Shown here one piece after another: positions 20,724 through 32,336 of a DNA stretch of 64,000 nt. Below the pieces are notes generated by a model. The model searched no databases, was not told where the DNA came from, and saw nothing but the letters and a program-made list of their open reading frames with translations. The position numbers and the translations under genes are program-made. Origin of the DNA: Gliomastix tumulicola (lineage: Eukaryota; Ascomycota; Sordariomycetes; Hypocreales; Bionectriaceae); contig BCHX01000003.1 of assembly GCA_001599755.1 (NCBI GenBank), forward strand, positions 62,001 to 126,000, read 5' to 3'. Positions within the stretch are counted from its first letter, which is position 1; every line of letters starts with the position of its first letter.

Positions 20724-22444
20724 ATGCCGCTTGAGCAAGCTATACACGGGAGTGCCTCTCCCAATGCGGGCGCCGAGTCCGACCCCGACAACAAGGCCAG
20801 GATCCCGGCTGAGCGCTCCAGCATCGAGCCCTCCGACGACGGTGCTACTGTGCTTCCCGCGGGCGTCCTCGACCCTGTCTACGATGCCAAAGCCCGAGTG
20901 CTGAACAAGGCCGTGAGTGAAGCAGCACAGATGAAATACCGGGCGGAACTGCCAGGCTGACAGCCCACTAGATCCAGGACATTGGCATGGGATGGTACCA
21001 GTGGCAGCTCTTCATCGTCGTCGGCTTCGGCTGGGCCTCGGACAACATGTGGCCCATCGTCACCTCGCTCATCTTCACGCCGATCGCCAACGAGTTCCAG
21101 CCGGACCGCCCGCCCTTCCTGACGCTCGCCCAGAACATCGGCCTCCTCTTCGGCGCGGCCTTCTGGGGCTTCGGGTGCGACATCTTCGGCCGCAAATGGG
21201 GCTTCAACTTGACCCTCGGCCTGACCGCCTTCTGGGGCCTCATCGCCGCCAGCGCCAACAACTTCACCGCCATCGGCGCCTTCGCGGCGCTCTGGTCCTT
21301 CGGCGTCGGCGGCAACCTGCCCGTCGACTCGGCCATCTTCCTCGAGTTCCTGCCGGCCTCGCACCAGTACCTGCTCACCGTGCTGTCCATCGACTGGGCC
21401 ATCGCGCAGGTCATCACCAACCTCGTCGCCTGGCCGCTGCTGGGCAACCTCACCTGCCAGGAGGACGAGGTGTGCTCGCGCGGGAAGAACATGGGCTGGC
21501 GCTACTTCACCGTCACGATGGGTGGCATCACGCTGCTCATGTTCCTCATCCGCTTCGTCGCCTTCCGGATCTACGAGTCGCCCAAGTACCTCATGAGCAA
21601 GGGCCGCGACAGCGAGGCCGTCCGCATCGTGCACGAGGTCGCGCGCCGCAACGGCACCACGTCGGAGCTGACGCTCGAGGATCTGCAGGCCTGCGAGCCC
21701 GAGGGCTACGTCGCAACCACGAATGTCGGAGCCGCCGTCAAGCGCGGGCTGGAGGAGGTCGACACGAAGCAGGTCCGCGCGCTCTTCGCGACGCCGCGCC
21801 TGGCCCTCAGCACGGGTCTCATCATGGCCGTCTGGGGCCTCATCGGCCTCGGCTACCCGCTGTACAACGCCTTCCTCCCTTACATCCAGGCCTCGCGCGG
21901 CGCCGTCTTCGAGGACGGCAGCACGTACATCACGTACCGCAACAACCTCATCATCGCCACCATCGGCATCCCCGGCACGCTGCTCGGCGCGTGGCTCATC
22001 GAGCTGCCCTTCATCGGCCGCAAGGGCGCCCTCTTCGCGTCCACGGCCTCGACGGGCGCCTTCCTGTACGCGTCCACGACGGCGACCTCGAGCCCGCAGC
22101 TGCTGGGCTGGAACTGCGCCTTCAACTTCTGCAGCAGCGCCATGTACGCTGTGCTGTACGGCTACACGCCCGAGCTGTTCCCTACGCCCCAGCGAGGCAC
22201 GGGCAACGCCCTCACCGCGACCTCGAACCGCATCTTCGGTATCATGGCTGTATGTTTCCCCCCTTTTGTTTTCCTTGTTTGTTTTCATGAAAGCTGACCA
22301 CCTGTCATTAATTAGCCCATCATCGCCATGTTTGCGGATCTGCAGACGTCGGCTCCGGTGTATACGTCTGGCGCCCTGTTCATCGCGGCTGGGCTGCTCG
22401 TGCTTCTCATGCCGTACGAGTCCCGGGGTCGCGCTGCGTTGTAA
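20724..22444 (+). CDS. MFS transporter, SVOP/sugar-porter-like
   Basis: Exons are 20724-20912, 20972-22249 and 22316-22444, giving 531 residues. The introns (59 and 66 bases) are GT-AG and in frame. The N-terminus of about 60 residues is hydrophilic. Helix 1 begins IGMGWYQWQLFIVVGFGWASDNMW. The loop 2-3 motif appears as GCDIFGRKWG. ESPKYLMSKGR follows helix 6. The second half shows FIGRKGALFAST and LYGYTPELFPTPQRGTGNAL, the pattern of the SVOP-like clade of fungal MFS carriers for organic acids, nucleosides or sugars. It is a plasma-membrane protein with about 12 helices. It is divergent from the Zn2Cys6 factor at 17.6-19.6 kb, so regulation by that neighbour is plausible. The substrate is unknown. 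Confidence 0.88.
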
Positions 22445-23334
22445 AGGGGACGGCTGTGGACTCGCATAGGTGGGAGTTTTCTTCAATGCCTGCAGGGATG
22501 TGGCTATAGCACTGTGATGCACTCGACTGTCAGGCAGCCTTATCAAGTAGTAAAATATTAATGACCGTTCTTCACTCCATTTCAGTGGTTTCCGGCCCCA
22601 ATTCAATGTCTGTGTCATTTACAAAATGAAGAATGGCAGTTTGTATATCTCTTTGTTCACTTCAGTCACTGGCCCGGGGTAACAAGCCATGAGAAGGCGC
22701 ACGTATGACATTCCACCCATGATATATGAGGCGATCACGACCGCCAGTATACTCGTGACTCCCAGCTTTGCATTTCACGAGCCTGGCTAGTGCTCAAGTG
22801 AATAAATGATTGGACATCAACCCGTCTCGGATTCTTTCCAACGTCTGACAAAGCTCAGTGCGGGACACCCGGAGCTGGTCTCTACGGCGCTCCCTATAGG
22901 CTGCTAGCCATTACCAACCAGCGCTCCAGCGGGGTAGCCACTGAAATTCAGCGTGTCACGAGGCGGAGGCGGAGACACGACGTCAGTCTCGAACCGCCAA
23001 CCAACACACGAAGCTCCTCCAATGGCTCTGCACACCAAGAAGAGTGCTACCCGCGCTAATGCAGCTCCCGGTATGGTCCTCCCGAAGCGGCCCCTGTTAG
23101 AGCTGGAGCTGGTACCTGCTTCGGCGGCGGGAGTTGCACTGCCACAGTCCCTGCTGCAGCTTGAGCTCCCTCCCACGACCCCTCAGCCCCGCGCGTTTGA
23201 ATGACCAGCACACTCTTCCATTGCTTTTCTCTCCCTCTCCCGTTTGTTCTTCCTCCCTTTGATCTCCCCAATGGGCGCATAGATTCCTCCCTCTTGCACT
23301 ACTTCCTATTCCCTCTCGCCCTCACAGCACCACC
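22445..23334. other. Intergenic region, 890 bases, with a possible upstream ORF
   Basis: The left half is AT-richer and holds the MFS 3' UTR. An ATG at 23022 opens a 60-residue plus-strand frame ending at 23204, upstream of the nucleotidase gene and Leu-rich. It may be a translated upstream ORF or chance. The final 120 bases are CT-rich, as in a leader. Confidence 0.4.
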
Positions 23335-25396
23335 ATGGCTCCCAGAGGCGAGATCCCACCACACACCTCCCCAACGTCGCTCTCCGGACGAGCCGATGAC
23401 AAGACGCCTCCCGACCTGCGACTCGTCCACTACAACGACGTCTACCATGTCGACGCCTCGAGCATGGAGCCCGTCGGCGGCCTCGCCCGCTTCGTCCACC
23501 TGTGCAACGAGTACCGCGACGGCAAGCAGTACGAGGGCCAGTCCGGCCTGATCACCCTGTTCTCGGGCGACGCCTTCAACCCGAGCCTCGAGAGCAGCGT
23601 GACAAAGGGCAGCCACATGGTGCCGGTGCTGAACAGCATTGGCACCGACTGTGCGGCCGTAGGAGTACGCCGCACACTGCGCACAGAATGTTTGCTACGG
23701 GTGACAAAGTTTGCTGACAGAACCTGCAGAACCACGACCTCGACTTCGGCGTCAAGCAGTTCCAGACCCTCGCCGAGAAGACGACCTTCCCCTGGCTCCT
23801 CGCCAACGTCCTCGACCCGGCCCTCGGCGAGAACGTGCCCCTCGGCAACGCGCAGCGCACGCACATGCTCACGTCCTCCAACGGCATCAAGGTCGGGCTC
23901 ATCGGCCTCGGCGAGCGCGAGTGGCTCGAGACCATCAACAGCCTGCCGCCCAACCTCATCTACCGCTCCGCGAGCGAGACGGCCCGCGAGCTTGTCCCGG
24001 AGCTGCGTGCCCAGGGCGCCGAGATCGTCGTCTGCATCAGCCACATGCGCGAGCCCAACGACGACAAGCTGGCGCGCAACACGGGCGACCTCATCGACAT
24101 TATCCTCGGCGGGCACGACCACTACTACGCGCACAGCTTCATCAACGGCGCGCACGTGCTGCGGTCCGGCTCCGACTTCAAGCAGCTGAGCTACATCGAG
24201 GCGTGGCGGAGGACGGACGGCTCCGGGCGCTGGGACTTTGACATCTGGCGGAGGGATGTCACGTCGGAGATCCCGGAGCACGCGCCGACGGTGAAGCTCG
24301 TCGACGAGCTGACGTCGAAGCTGCAGGCGTCGCTGAACAAGCCAATTGGGTGGACGGCCATCGGGCTGGACGCGCGCTTCGAGACGGTGCGCATCAAGGA
24401 GTCCAATGTGGGCAACTTTGTCTGCGATGTGATGCGGCAGTACCATAACGCGGACTGCGCCATCATGGCGTCGGGCACGATTCGTGGTGGCTACGTCTTC
24501 CCGCCGGGGGCGATCCGTATCAAGGACATCACGACGTGCTTCCCGTTCGAGGACCCGGTCATCTTCATCAAGGTGACGGGCAAGGCGATCTGGGACGCGC
24601 TGGAGAATGGTGTCAGTCTGTATCCTGCTCTGGAGGGACGCTTCCCGCAGGTGTCCGGCATCCGGTTTCGGTTTGATCCCTCCCTGGAGTCTGGCAAGAG
24701 GATTTTGTCCGTGTCGATTGGAGGTCAGCCATGTGACTTCAACAAGGTCTACAAGCTCGCGACGCGAGGCTACATGGGACGAGGAAAAGGTAACGTCCGT
24801 CTGACCCCGACAACCAACCACAACAGTTACTGATGCAGAATACAGACGGCTACACGCCGCTCCTCGTCAAGTCAGAAGGCGGCGAGGCCGAGGAGATGGT
24901 CGACGAGGAGAGCGGCATCCTCATCTCGGCCATGCTGCGCCAGTACTTCATGAGCCTGCGCACCGTCGGCCGCTGGAAGAACCTCGCCGACCACTGGAAC
25001 AGCGTCGGCGCCTGCCCGGACATCCCGATCGCCCAGGGCAAGACGGACGCCGACGGCGCGCCGAAGCGCAGGCGCCTGGAGCGTCTGAACACCGAGGACA
25101 CGGAGCGGCAGTGGCGGAACTTCCTGCAGTCCCGCATCGGGCTCAAGACGGCGCCGATAGACGAGGATGACGAGGACGACGAGGGGCAGAGCAAGAAGGA
25201 GGATCCGGATGCCGTGGACGAGGAGAGCCTGGACTTTGATACCTTGCTGCTGAGGAAGTTCTTCCATCGCTGGGCGAAGAAGGCCCAGCTCAAGAGCTGC
25301 GTGGCAGACCCGTCGGATGATATGGCTATGCTGGTGGACTGGACGCGGACAATTGCACCCGTGTTAGATGGTAGGATCAAGCAGGTTGGAGCCTGA
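23335..25396 (+). CDS. 5'-nucleotidase-type metallophosphoesterase
   Basis: Exons are 23335-23664, 23730-24789 and 24846-25396, giving 646 residues. The ATG at 23335 has a CACCATGG context. The calcineurin-like phosphoesterase domain shows the metal-binding blocks HYNDVYH, FSGDAFNPS, GNHDLDFG (joined exactly across intron 1) and GGHDHYYAH. The C-terminal 5'-nucleotidase domain shows SNVGNFVCDVMRQ, CAIMASGTIRGGY and FPFEDPV. It should hydrolyse nucleoside monophosphates or related phosphate esters. There is no signal peptide, so an intracellular role is likely, unlike secreted ecto-nucleotidases. The tail of about 150 residues is acidic (DEDDEDDEGQ) and may bind partners. The second intron acceptor was chosen by frame (AATACAG). 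No operon-like partner is evident. Confidence 0.9.
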
Positions 25397-25504
25397 CTGA
25401 CTTAGATCTAGTGGCATGAAGAAATGAAGACATGATCGACATGAACGCTGGCTGGCCACTGAACTACCTATGTACATTTCTCCCCATGACCATGCGTGAC
25501 TTAC

Positions 25505-26570
25505 TCACTTCAGCAGGTTACCGAGGACGGAGCTCAGCGGCTGCGCCCTGCAAGCCCTAGACTCTGCGTCGTTACCGCCTCCAGTACTCCCGTCCCCCGT
25601 CTGCTGGCCCTCGTTGTTCTGACTCTGCTGGTCCTGCTCATCCTCCTTGTCCTGGCCCCCATTCTCCGACTCCTCCGGCTCCGTACCGCCGTCCTCTCTC
25701 GCCTGGTCAAGCCTCTTCATCAGCTTGTCCCCCAGGTCACTGATACTGGCCTCAAACTCGGCAAAGTCCCTCGCATCCCACTTCGCCCCGTCCGCGCCCG
25801 GCACGGCATCCTCGCCGGGGAACGCCAGATACAGCACGTCGTCCCCGTCATAGCCGTGGTTCCCGTTCATGTCCATGCCGTAGCACGCCGTCGCCAGCGA
25901 GATGGACGCCTCCCCGACCATGGCCGCGTCGCCGTCGTCGCCGTTCATGTCGCCCCAGATGCCGTAGAAGAGCCGGCCGCCGCAGAGCACGGCCATGACG
26001 CTCAGGGGCTCGATGCCGTGCTGCTGCGGGTCAAAGGTCGGCCAGCCGTCGTTGCCGTCCTCGGCCGTGTTGCCGAAGACGACGTAGGGGTGCACGTTGG
26101 CGTCGAGGTCGGTCTGGTTGCCCACGCCGTAGGACTCGACGATCCACTGGAAGGCGGTGATGGAGAGGTAGGACGGGTCGGTGTCGCAGCGGCCGTCGTC
26201 GGCGGGGCCGTCCTGGATGCCGTCGCAGCAGACGTCCATGTTGGAGAGCGCGCCGCTGCGGCCCTGGATGAAGAGGACCGAGGACGGCGTGTTGAGGTTG
26301 TGGCTGCAGTAGACGAAGCCTATGGGGGGGAATCATCGTTAATGTCACTGGTTGAAATTGGGGAGGGCAGAGAGAGAGAGAGAGAAAGCACGGACTGTCA
26401 TCTTCGCCGTAGATGCTCGTGAAGCCGTCTGCGAGGGGATCACTGCATTGGCTGCTGCTCGTTGTGAGGGAGTCGTAGAAGGCCTGGGCAGAGGCTGGGA
26501 TGTCCCTTGCCGAGGCGGCAGCAACGCTGAGGGACGCTGCGAGAGCGTGTCTGGATATCGCGTTTCTCAT
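25505..26570 (-). CDS. Secreted chitosanase, glycoside hydrolase family 75
   Basis: Exons are 26396-26570 and 25505-26319, giving 329 residues. The donor GTCCGT was chosen because it alone keeps frame. The N-terminal signal peptide ends in SLSVAAASA. The catalytic domain has the GH75 pattern: DLDANVHPYVVFGN, FDPQQHGIEPLSVMAVLCGG, then YGIWGDMNGDDG and MVGEASISLATACYG, which hold the expected acidic catalytic pair (Asp and Glu). It cleaves chitosan outside the cell, for growth on or remodelling of deacetylated chitin. The family is usually about 240-310 residues. Here a tail of about 90 residues, rich in Glu, Gln and Gly (ENGGQDKEDEQDQQSQ), follows the domain. The intron contains a (GA)n tract. 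The gene converges with the nucleotidase gene, with stops 109 bases apart. Confidence 0.92.
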
Positions 26571-27449
26571 CTTGAACCCCTTTTGCTTCCCCTTTTGAGA
26601 GTGTTGTTGAGTCTGTTTGGGAGCAAGATAAAGACCGTGGAGGGGAGAAGCCGTGATATGTCACCAAAGCTCGAGGCCACAGCACTTATGTAGGACGAAA
26701 ATCAGGACGATCCCCCAGACGGGCTGAATGTTTCGACTCCTCCCACTGTTTCTGTGAAGGGGAGGTGCGCTAAAGTCCCTTCGGGGCTTATGCATGCAGG
26801 ATGACAGGGCAATTTTAGGCACCGACAGGGGCCGAGACCCCTGTTTGCTCGCTGTCGACAAGCTTAAAATAGGAATAAATTTAGAAACAGCCCAGACGTC
26901 CGCTGGGAGATCATTTCAGCTCTAATTTCTGGTCATCCCCGGACTCATTCACTTAGCGAGCTGAGCTAGAGGACGTGAAGCATCCACTCCTGTATTTTTC
27001 TGCCCTGATGTCAGTATCAAAAGTTGGTCAACTCTTCGTCACGGACGGTTATTAGACTTGAGAGAATGCAATGAGTTGAGAGTAGCCTCCACGTAACGTA
27101 ACTCGAGGCATGAATGGGGAGAAGATCCGCCTTCAGTTGAAGGCCTAACCATGTCGTGAGCATAGCCGAGGGACCGTCTCCATGCGCTCGCTCGGAGTTT
27201 GACCAATCTTGTGCTGAGCCCAATTGCCCCCAAAATAGCCCTTGGGAGTAACCTTCCCCATACGCCAACTGAGTTGTAAGATCTTCTGCAGTGAGGGTAT
27301 AGTGCATGTTTGAGACGACGCGCATCGCCGAGATGTGCCCGGACCAGCAAACTCGTGACTCTAGCTAGAGAGGTAAGTGACATTCTGGCACCGATCGACA
27401 TGGCGACTTACTTACATTGGGAGTTCCTTTCCCCTTCGACCACCTTCAC
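26571..27449. other. Intergenic region, 880 bases
   Basis: It holds the chitosanase promoter on the left and the 3' flank of the F-box-like gene on the right. AT content rises between 26840 and 27020. Small minus-strand frames at 27017-27401 look fortuitous. Confidence 0.5.
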
Positions 27450-27865
27450 TCACTGATCTCCCTCAATCTTGCCCAGGATCTGCTGGCAGTCATTCCAGAT
27501 CCTGCGCCTGTTGCGCAAGCCCATGACAGTATCCCCGGCCCTCTCAACCCGCAAGCCCAGAGCCTCCCAGTCCGTGCCGCCATTGAGGCTCAGCGGCTCC
27601 ATCGGGACGGCGTGCGGCTCCTCCCCGGCTTTCAGACGCTTCTCGGTCGTGGTGGCCCAGGGGGCGATGGGCAGGGAGCTCCAGGCCTCCCAGAACCAGG
27701 GCATCTCGCGCAGGACCATCGCGTGGTACGCTGACTGGTGCAGGCCGCGGAAGGCGCCGGTCGTGCCGTTGAGGTTGCGCAGGTCGGTGAAGCTGAGGTG
27801 GACGACGATGTTGCATTTGATGTCGTAGGGCAGCTTCTGGAAGACATTGTTCGATTCGTCGGTGG

Positions 27866-27898
<33 letters not shown>

Positions 27899-28883
27899 TG
27901 GCATACGTGAGCGCCGACGTGTTGCCAATCTTCGTCTGCGATATGATCGACCTGAGCTCGGAGATGGAGCATGGATTCGCCACGACGTACTCGTCACCCG
28001 GATGATGACACCACCACTGCTCAAGACCCCTCTGGACAGCAGCATCCCGCACGATCTGCTTGAAGCCACGCTCCTGATCGAGTCGGTACCACGACGTCAG
28101 GCCGTCGGCGTCGATCACGCCCTTCCGACTCAGCGACGCCCTCTTGAAGACCTCGAGGCACGTCGGGTGGAACGGCATCGCCCGTCCCCAGTCCCCCTGC
28201 CACGCCGAGAACGAGTTCCACGTGGACGGCATGTCGTACCCGTGCCGCGCAGGGTACACGATGCTGCTGTCCTGGTCCGTCGAGGACATGTAGTCGCTGA
28301 GGCCCGTGAGGAAGAACTTGCCCGTCTCCTCGAAGGGCTCGTCGTCCGGGGCCGGCGACCACCAGCGCGGCTTGAGGGCGAGGCACTGGTACGTGTTGGC
28401 CAGCTCCATCTCCTCGACTGAGATCCGGGCGCCGCTGTAGCCCGCTGTCTGCTTGCAGTTCGGCCCCGCGATGTGCTCGAACACGGCGCGGCCGCTCTCC
28501 ATCGGCACGCCGCAGAAGTGCTGCTCGAATGTAGCGAGTCCGCTCGCCATGGGAAGCGCAATGGGATGGTCTGCGGCGTGGTCGACGTCGGTCCCGGGCG
28601 GAGGGAACTCGGTGGTGCCCGGCGGGGGCCAGCGCTCCTCGGTGCCGTCTGGAGGGAGGTAACCCCCAAGATATCCGACCTCGTCGTCGAGCCGCCGGCG
28701 TATAAAGTAGCAGCCCTTCGTCAAACAGTCCATCGAGCTCATCACGTCGTACTTGTCAATAAACGGGCGACGTTCATCGCCGGTGTTGCGCCACGCCGCC
28801 TCAGCTGGCTCGCCGTCCGTCCGGTAGCGGCTGACGTTGAAGCTGATGCCGCATATCTGGCAGAGGATCTCCGCATAGCCCAT
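27450..28883 (-). CDS. F-box-like fungal protein with poly-Asp run
   Basis: A single exon of 477 residues, with the ATG at 28883. It opens with MGYAEILCQICGISFNVSR, the start of a large ascomycete family that carries a zinc-binding-like CxxC pair and a central F-box-like motif. The F-box-like segment here is VFQKLPYDIKCNIVVHLSFTDLRNL at about residues 343-367. Just before it a run of ten Asp (encoded by GAT repeats) separates the N- and C-terminal halves. Such proteins may serve as substrate receptors of SCF ubiquitin ligases, but none of this subfamily is well characterised to my knowledge. Trp-rich stretches (WFWEAWSSLPIAPW) follow the F-box. No intron is needed. Expression is likely from a promoter in the AT-rich gap at 28.9-30.5 kb. 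Confidence 0.75.
27866..27898. repeat. (CAT)11 microsatellite coding for poly-Asp
   Basis: Eleven perfect CAT units on the plus strand, read as GAT (Asp) in the F-box-like gene. Length change stays in frame. Confidence 0.95.
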
Positions 28884-30518
28884 GGTGTTGCTTGTTGAGT
28901 AATCGTGCGATTGGCCTTTCGCTGGGGAGGGAGGGAGGGGAAGATGCCGGAGGAGGAATGGCGAGTGGCACGCGAAAATGTAACACTGCTGTGTGCATTA
29001 ATTCTTATATCGTTCAGCATGCCAAGCCCCCAAACCCGCCACTGAGCTGCTGTCTTGCATCCCGGATGGATCCACGGACTGGGTGAATAATGAGACACTG
29101 GTTTTTTTTTTGGTGTGGCACAGTCCAGTAAGCAGCCATGATAAGTGTGCCCGGTGTTGGCTGTAGCCCCAAATGTCACGGTCGGTGCATTGGGTGGTGA
29201 GTGATGGTAGGTAGCTTTGTGCCCTACTTCATACTTAGCGGTGATGTCTTCACCGCAAAGACAAAAGCCTGCTTCAATAACTCAATGGCAATGGATTTAG
29301 GCATCGAGAAGTAGTTGGAAGAGCAGTGGCATCTTTGGGTGCTTGTGCACCGCTGTGGTGATCCCAACAGTTGCCCGATACTACGCTGCATACGTGGCTA
29401 GGCAATATGCAGAAGTATGGCATGATCGATGAAGGTGGTGTGCCGGATATGCCGGTCCTGACTCGACTGCAATACCTTGGATACTTTCGACACTACTTTC
29501 GTGAAAACTGCTGGTATGTTATTCTATAAATGAGTCGAGGGTATGAATTGTCGAATGCGCTTTCTGCTTATCGGTTTACTGTAGACTTCGCGCTCGCCGA
29601 CTGTCCGCTTTGAGATCAAGGCATGGATTCAATGGTTAATGGTTCTTTAGCACCTCATATGGCAGCACCAGTAGTCTATACTTCTGGCCGTAGCACCACC
29701 TGCAGTATGGTAGCATTAGGACTCCAGTGGACCAAGCACGAGACCTATAGCATCTGCATGAGACCGATAGTACGATAAGCCGAGCCGTGGTGCCATTTAC
29801 CCTTGGCTTGGACTCCGTTTCCATGTATCTGAAAAGCATTCTGTCCAGGGTTACAGACAGCTATCAGATGCACTCTCACCAGTGCATTTTGGAAAACACG
29901 CAAGTGAGCACTATAACTCGACTAATAGATATAGGGGGAAACGGGGGAAACCTTCGTCGGTGGTAGTCCACGTGCCGTATAGAAAAGCTTGGGACTGCGC
30001 TAGTATGTATAGTGCTTTGGCCTATATAATGTTTATCTGATAGACACCTCACTATCTTCATTATTGTGAATTTCCAGCCTGAAAGAGTACAACGGTTAGT
30101 TACAGGTGGCTTAGGTCGATCATTGAGCCTAAATTTCCACCACGTTGTTGATGTAAGACAGTGAATGGCCAATGATACGCGACCACTCGGAGGCCCAAAC
30201 GTACAGACGGTCTTGCTGTTGACCGTCTTGTTTCACTTTCTATCCCATACTGAGTTGAGCTCTGCAGTCCAACATCAGTGTCCATTTCTACTGAATGTTC
30301 ACATATAAATAAGATGCACATGGACTCGGTACCATTTAACCCAAAGAAAATTAGATATTGTCTTGTATATATATATATATAGCCCCCCCTCTCGGTCCGT
30401 CGCTCCGACTGTATGAACCAACGTGTCGAGCGCCCGATTTTGAGGCCAAGAATTAAGTGAGTCGATTATCCAAATTAAAGTGTTTCATCCCACATCTGCC
30501 GTTCGGCCCTCTCAGTCC
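28884..30518. other. Gene-poor, AT-richer gap of 1.6 kb
   Basis: By eye this stretch is markedly richer in A and T than its neighbours and has stops in all frames. It may be relic DNA altered by repeat-induced point mutation, but I could not measure dinucleotide indices. It contains a (TA)8 tract at 30366-30381. No gene is supported. Confidence 0.5.
30366..30381. repeat. (TA)8 microsatellite
   Basis: Sixteen bases of alternating TA in the gene-poor gap. Confidence 0.9.
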
Positions 30519-31010
30519 TCACCCTGGAAGTCGTATCGGTACCGATTTGTACCCGTGGCTCGTCGTCCACATGTCGTCCGAGTCATCGTCCGTAACATAC
30601 CCGTCGTCTTCCTCGCCCAGCAGCGCCACAGAGCTCTCATCCCGGTGGCGGCCGTCGAGCCCCGCCGCACCAGCACCAGCCTCCTCGTCGACGAAGACGA
30701 CCTCGGGCTGCCTGAGGTACGCCAGCGCCGACCTGATGAGGTAGTAGCACCAGATGGCCACGGCGATGAGGAGCAAGGGTGTGATGATGGCGTCCTTGGA
30801 CGGGTAGGAGGAAGAGGAGGAGAAGGAGGGGAGACCTTGGTGGTCGTGCTGGTGTTTTATGGCGGTGAGCTGCGCTGTCGAATAGCGGTGCTGTCTGCGC
30901 ATGCACTTTGCTGCACAGTCCAGACGGGGACCCGTGCTTCGTAGGGCTGGATCCTGGACGATGATCTTGGGCTCTGGCGCCTTCTTGACCCTCATTCTGA
31001 TGGTACCCAT
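30519..31010 (-). CDS. Small single-pass membrane protein, unknown
   Basis: A single exon of 163 residues, with the ATG at 31010. Residues 1-70 are basic (MRVKKAPEPK, RRQHRYST). One hydrophobic helix (IITPLLLIAVAIWCYYLI) lies at about residues 75-92. The C-terminal half is acidic with EEDDGYVTDDDSDD. With positive charges before the helix and acidic ones after, the topology is uncertain. I do not recognise the family. Support comes from the clean start, the well-placed helix and GC-rich coding sequence in an otherwise AT-rich area. The opposite strand also has an open frame here, but without features. Confidence 0.5.
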   Translation of the reverse strand: MGTIRMRVKKAPEPKIIVQDPALRSTGPRLDCAAKCMRRQHRYSTAQLTAIKHQHDHQGLPSFSSSSSYPSKDAIITPLLLIAVAIWCYYLIRSALAYLRQPEVVFVDEEAGAGAAGLDGRHRDESSVALLGEEDDGYVTDDDSDDMWTTSHGYKSVPIRLPG

Positions 31011-32336
31011 GGTGATTGATCTGCAGAGGAGAAAGAGAAAGAAAATGGACTTGATCCTGGATTTATTTTTTCTTTTTTCTTTTGAAATCAGGGGTGTGTC
31101 GCGGGATTATAAGACTGGTGGTATTCTGTCGGGTGCGGAAGGTCGTTTTGGGGGGGCGGCAGAAGGAAGAAAAGGGCTGACAGGGTGTCTCAGATGGCGG
31201 GACGGGAATGTCTCTGAAATATATCGTTTGCAATCAAAGCCAAGGAATGAGAGGGGGCGGCCTCCAATTGCGGCGTATGCCTGTGTGCGACCCTCCCCAA
31301 ACGCAGAATCTGACAAGGAAAAAAATGAATATTGGTCGGGAGCGGGTTGGGCGAGCTTATGCGAATCAGGGGGTTGGAATCGTGAAAGGGGCGCGGGGGA
31401 ATAGACTTTTCTGCCTCGCTGATTTCTCCAAGCCACAAGGGGCTTGAGGGAGAGTTTAATGGCTGGCATGGTTTATGCACTGAAGGCAGGTCTGCATGTA
31501 ATATATGTATGCACACACATGGTCGCCGTCCTGTAGTAATAGAGGTGGGCATCAAGGGCCTCGATCAGTCTACCAAGATAAGCCAGAAGGGGACCCCTGG
31601 ACCTGGAGGCTGACGCCCCATCCGACTGACAGCTTGGCCAAGACTTTCAAAAGATCCATCAAGGGAAGGACCTCGGGGGTGTATCCCTTCTTGACCGTTA
31701 ACCCTGAGCCCTACAGATGGATCACCGTCCCGAACTCTGTCCCCGCTGCAGTGCACCGCATGGTGACTATCTTTCCCCCTCCCCCGCGTATAAGGAGCCG
31801 CATGAGGTAGGATATCAGGTGGGATGGAACTTAATTTTGGTTTCTTTCCTCGTCCCTTATGGAAATCCTCTGCCTCTCTTTCTGATATTGGATCATCGCA
31901 GCCGACAGGAGGCTTCTTTGGTCGCAGGCGTGTGATATTTCCATCGCCTCAAGCCGTGGCTTTCCCAGCCACTTTCATGATTCGACGGGACTGAGGTGGC
32001 TAAAGAGGCTGGTGATCTTCTTGGCATGAGTATGGGCTGAACCTTGGTGGATTTGATACCTACTCATGTCCCCGGGCCTTGAACTGATTCGTTGACTTTT
32101 CATCCCTTGTCGTCCTACCTTCAACAAGGACAGAACATGGACGCCCTCTTTAATGATCGTCGAATGGCCACGTGGACTTGTGGCCATATTCTCGAGTCAC
32201 GGCCCAATCTAACAACCAAACCCAACAATCAAGAATTTCCTGCCTTGACGGCCGGAGAAACGCTGTCGTGTAGCAACGAGTGGTGACTGCCATCGAGATT
32301 CGACAAAAGTCCCAAAGCATAAAAGAGGTGTCGTCG
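31011..32336. other. Intergenic region, 1.3 kb
   Basis: It contains purine-rich stretches (31060-31400) and several short open frames on both strands that contradict each other. I see no supported gene. Confidence 0.45.

Noticed and set aside
20879..22618. 579-codon minus-strand frame
   Set aside because: It mirrors the MFS gene on the plus strand and consists of low-complexity Arg/Glu/Gly text with no family features.
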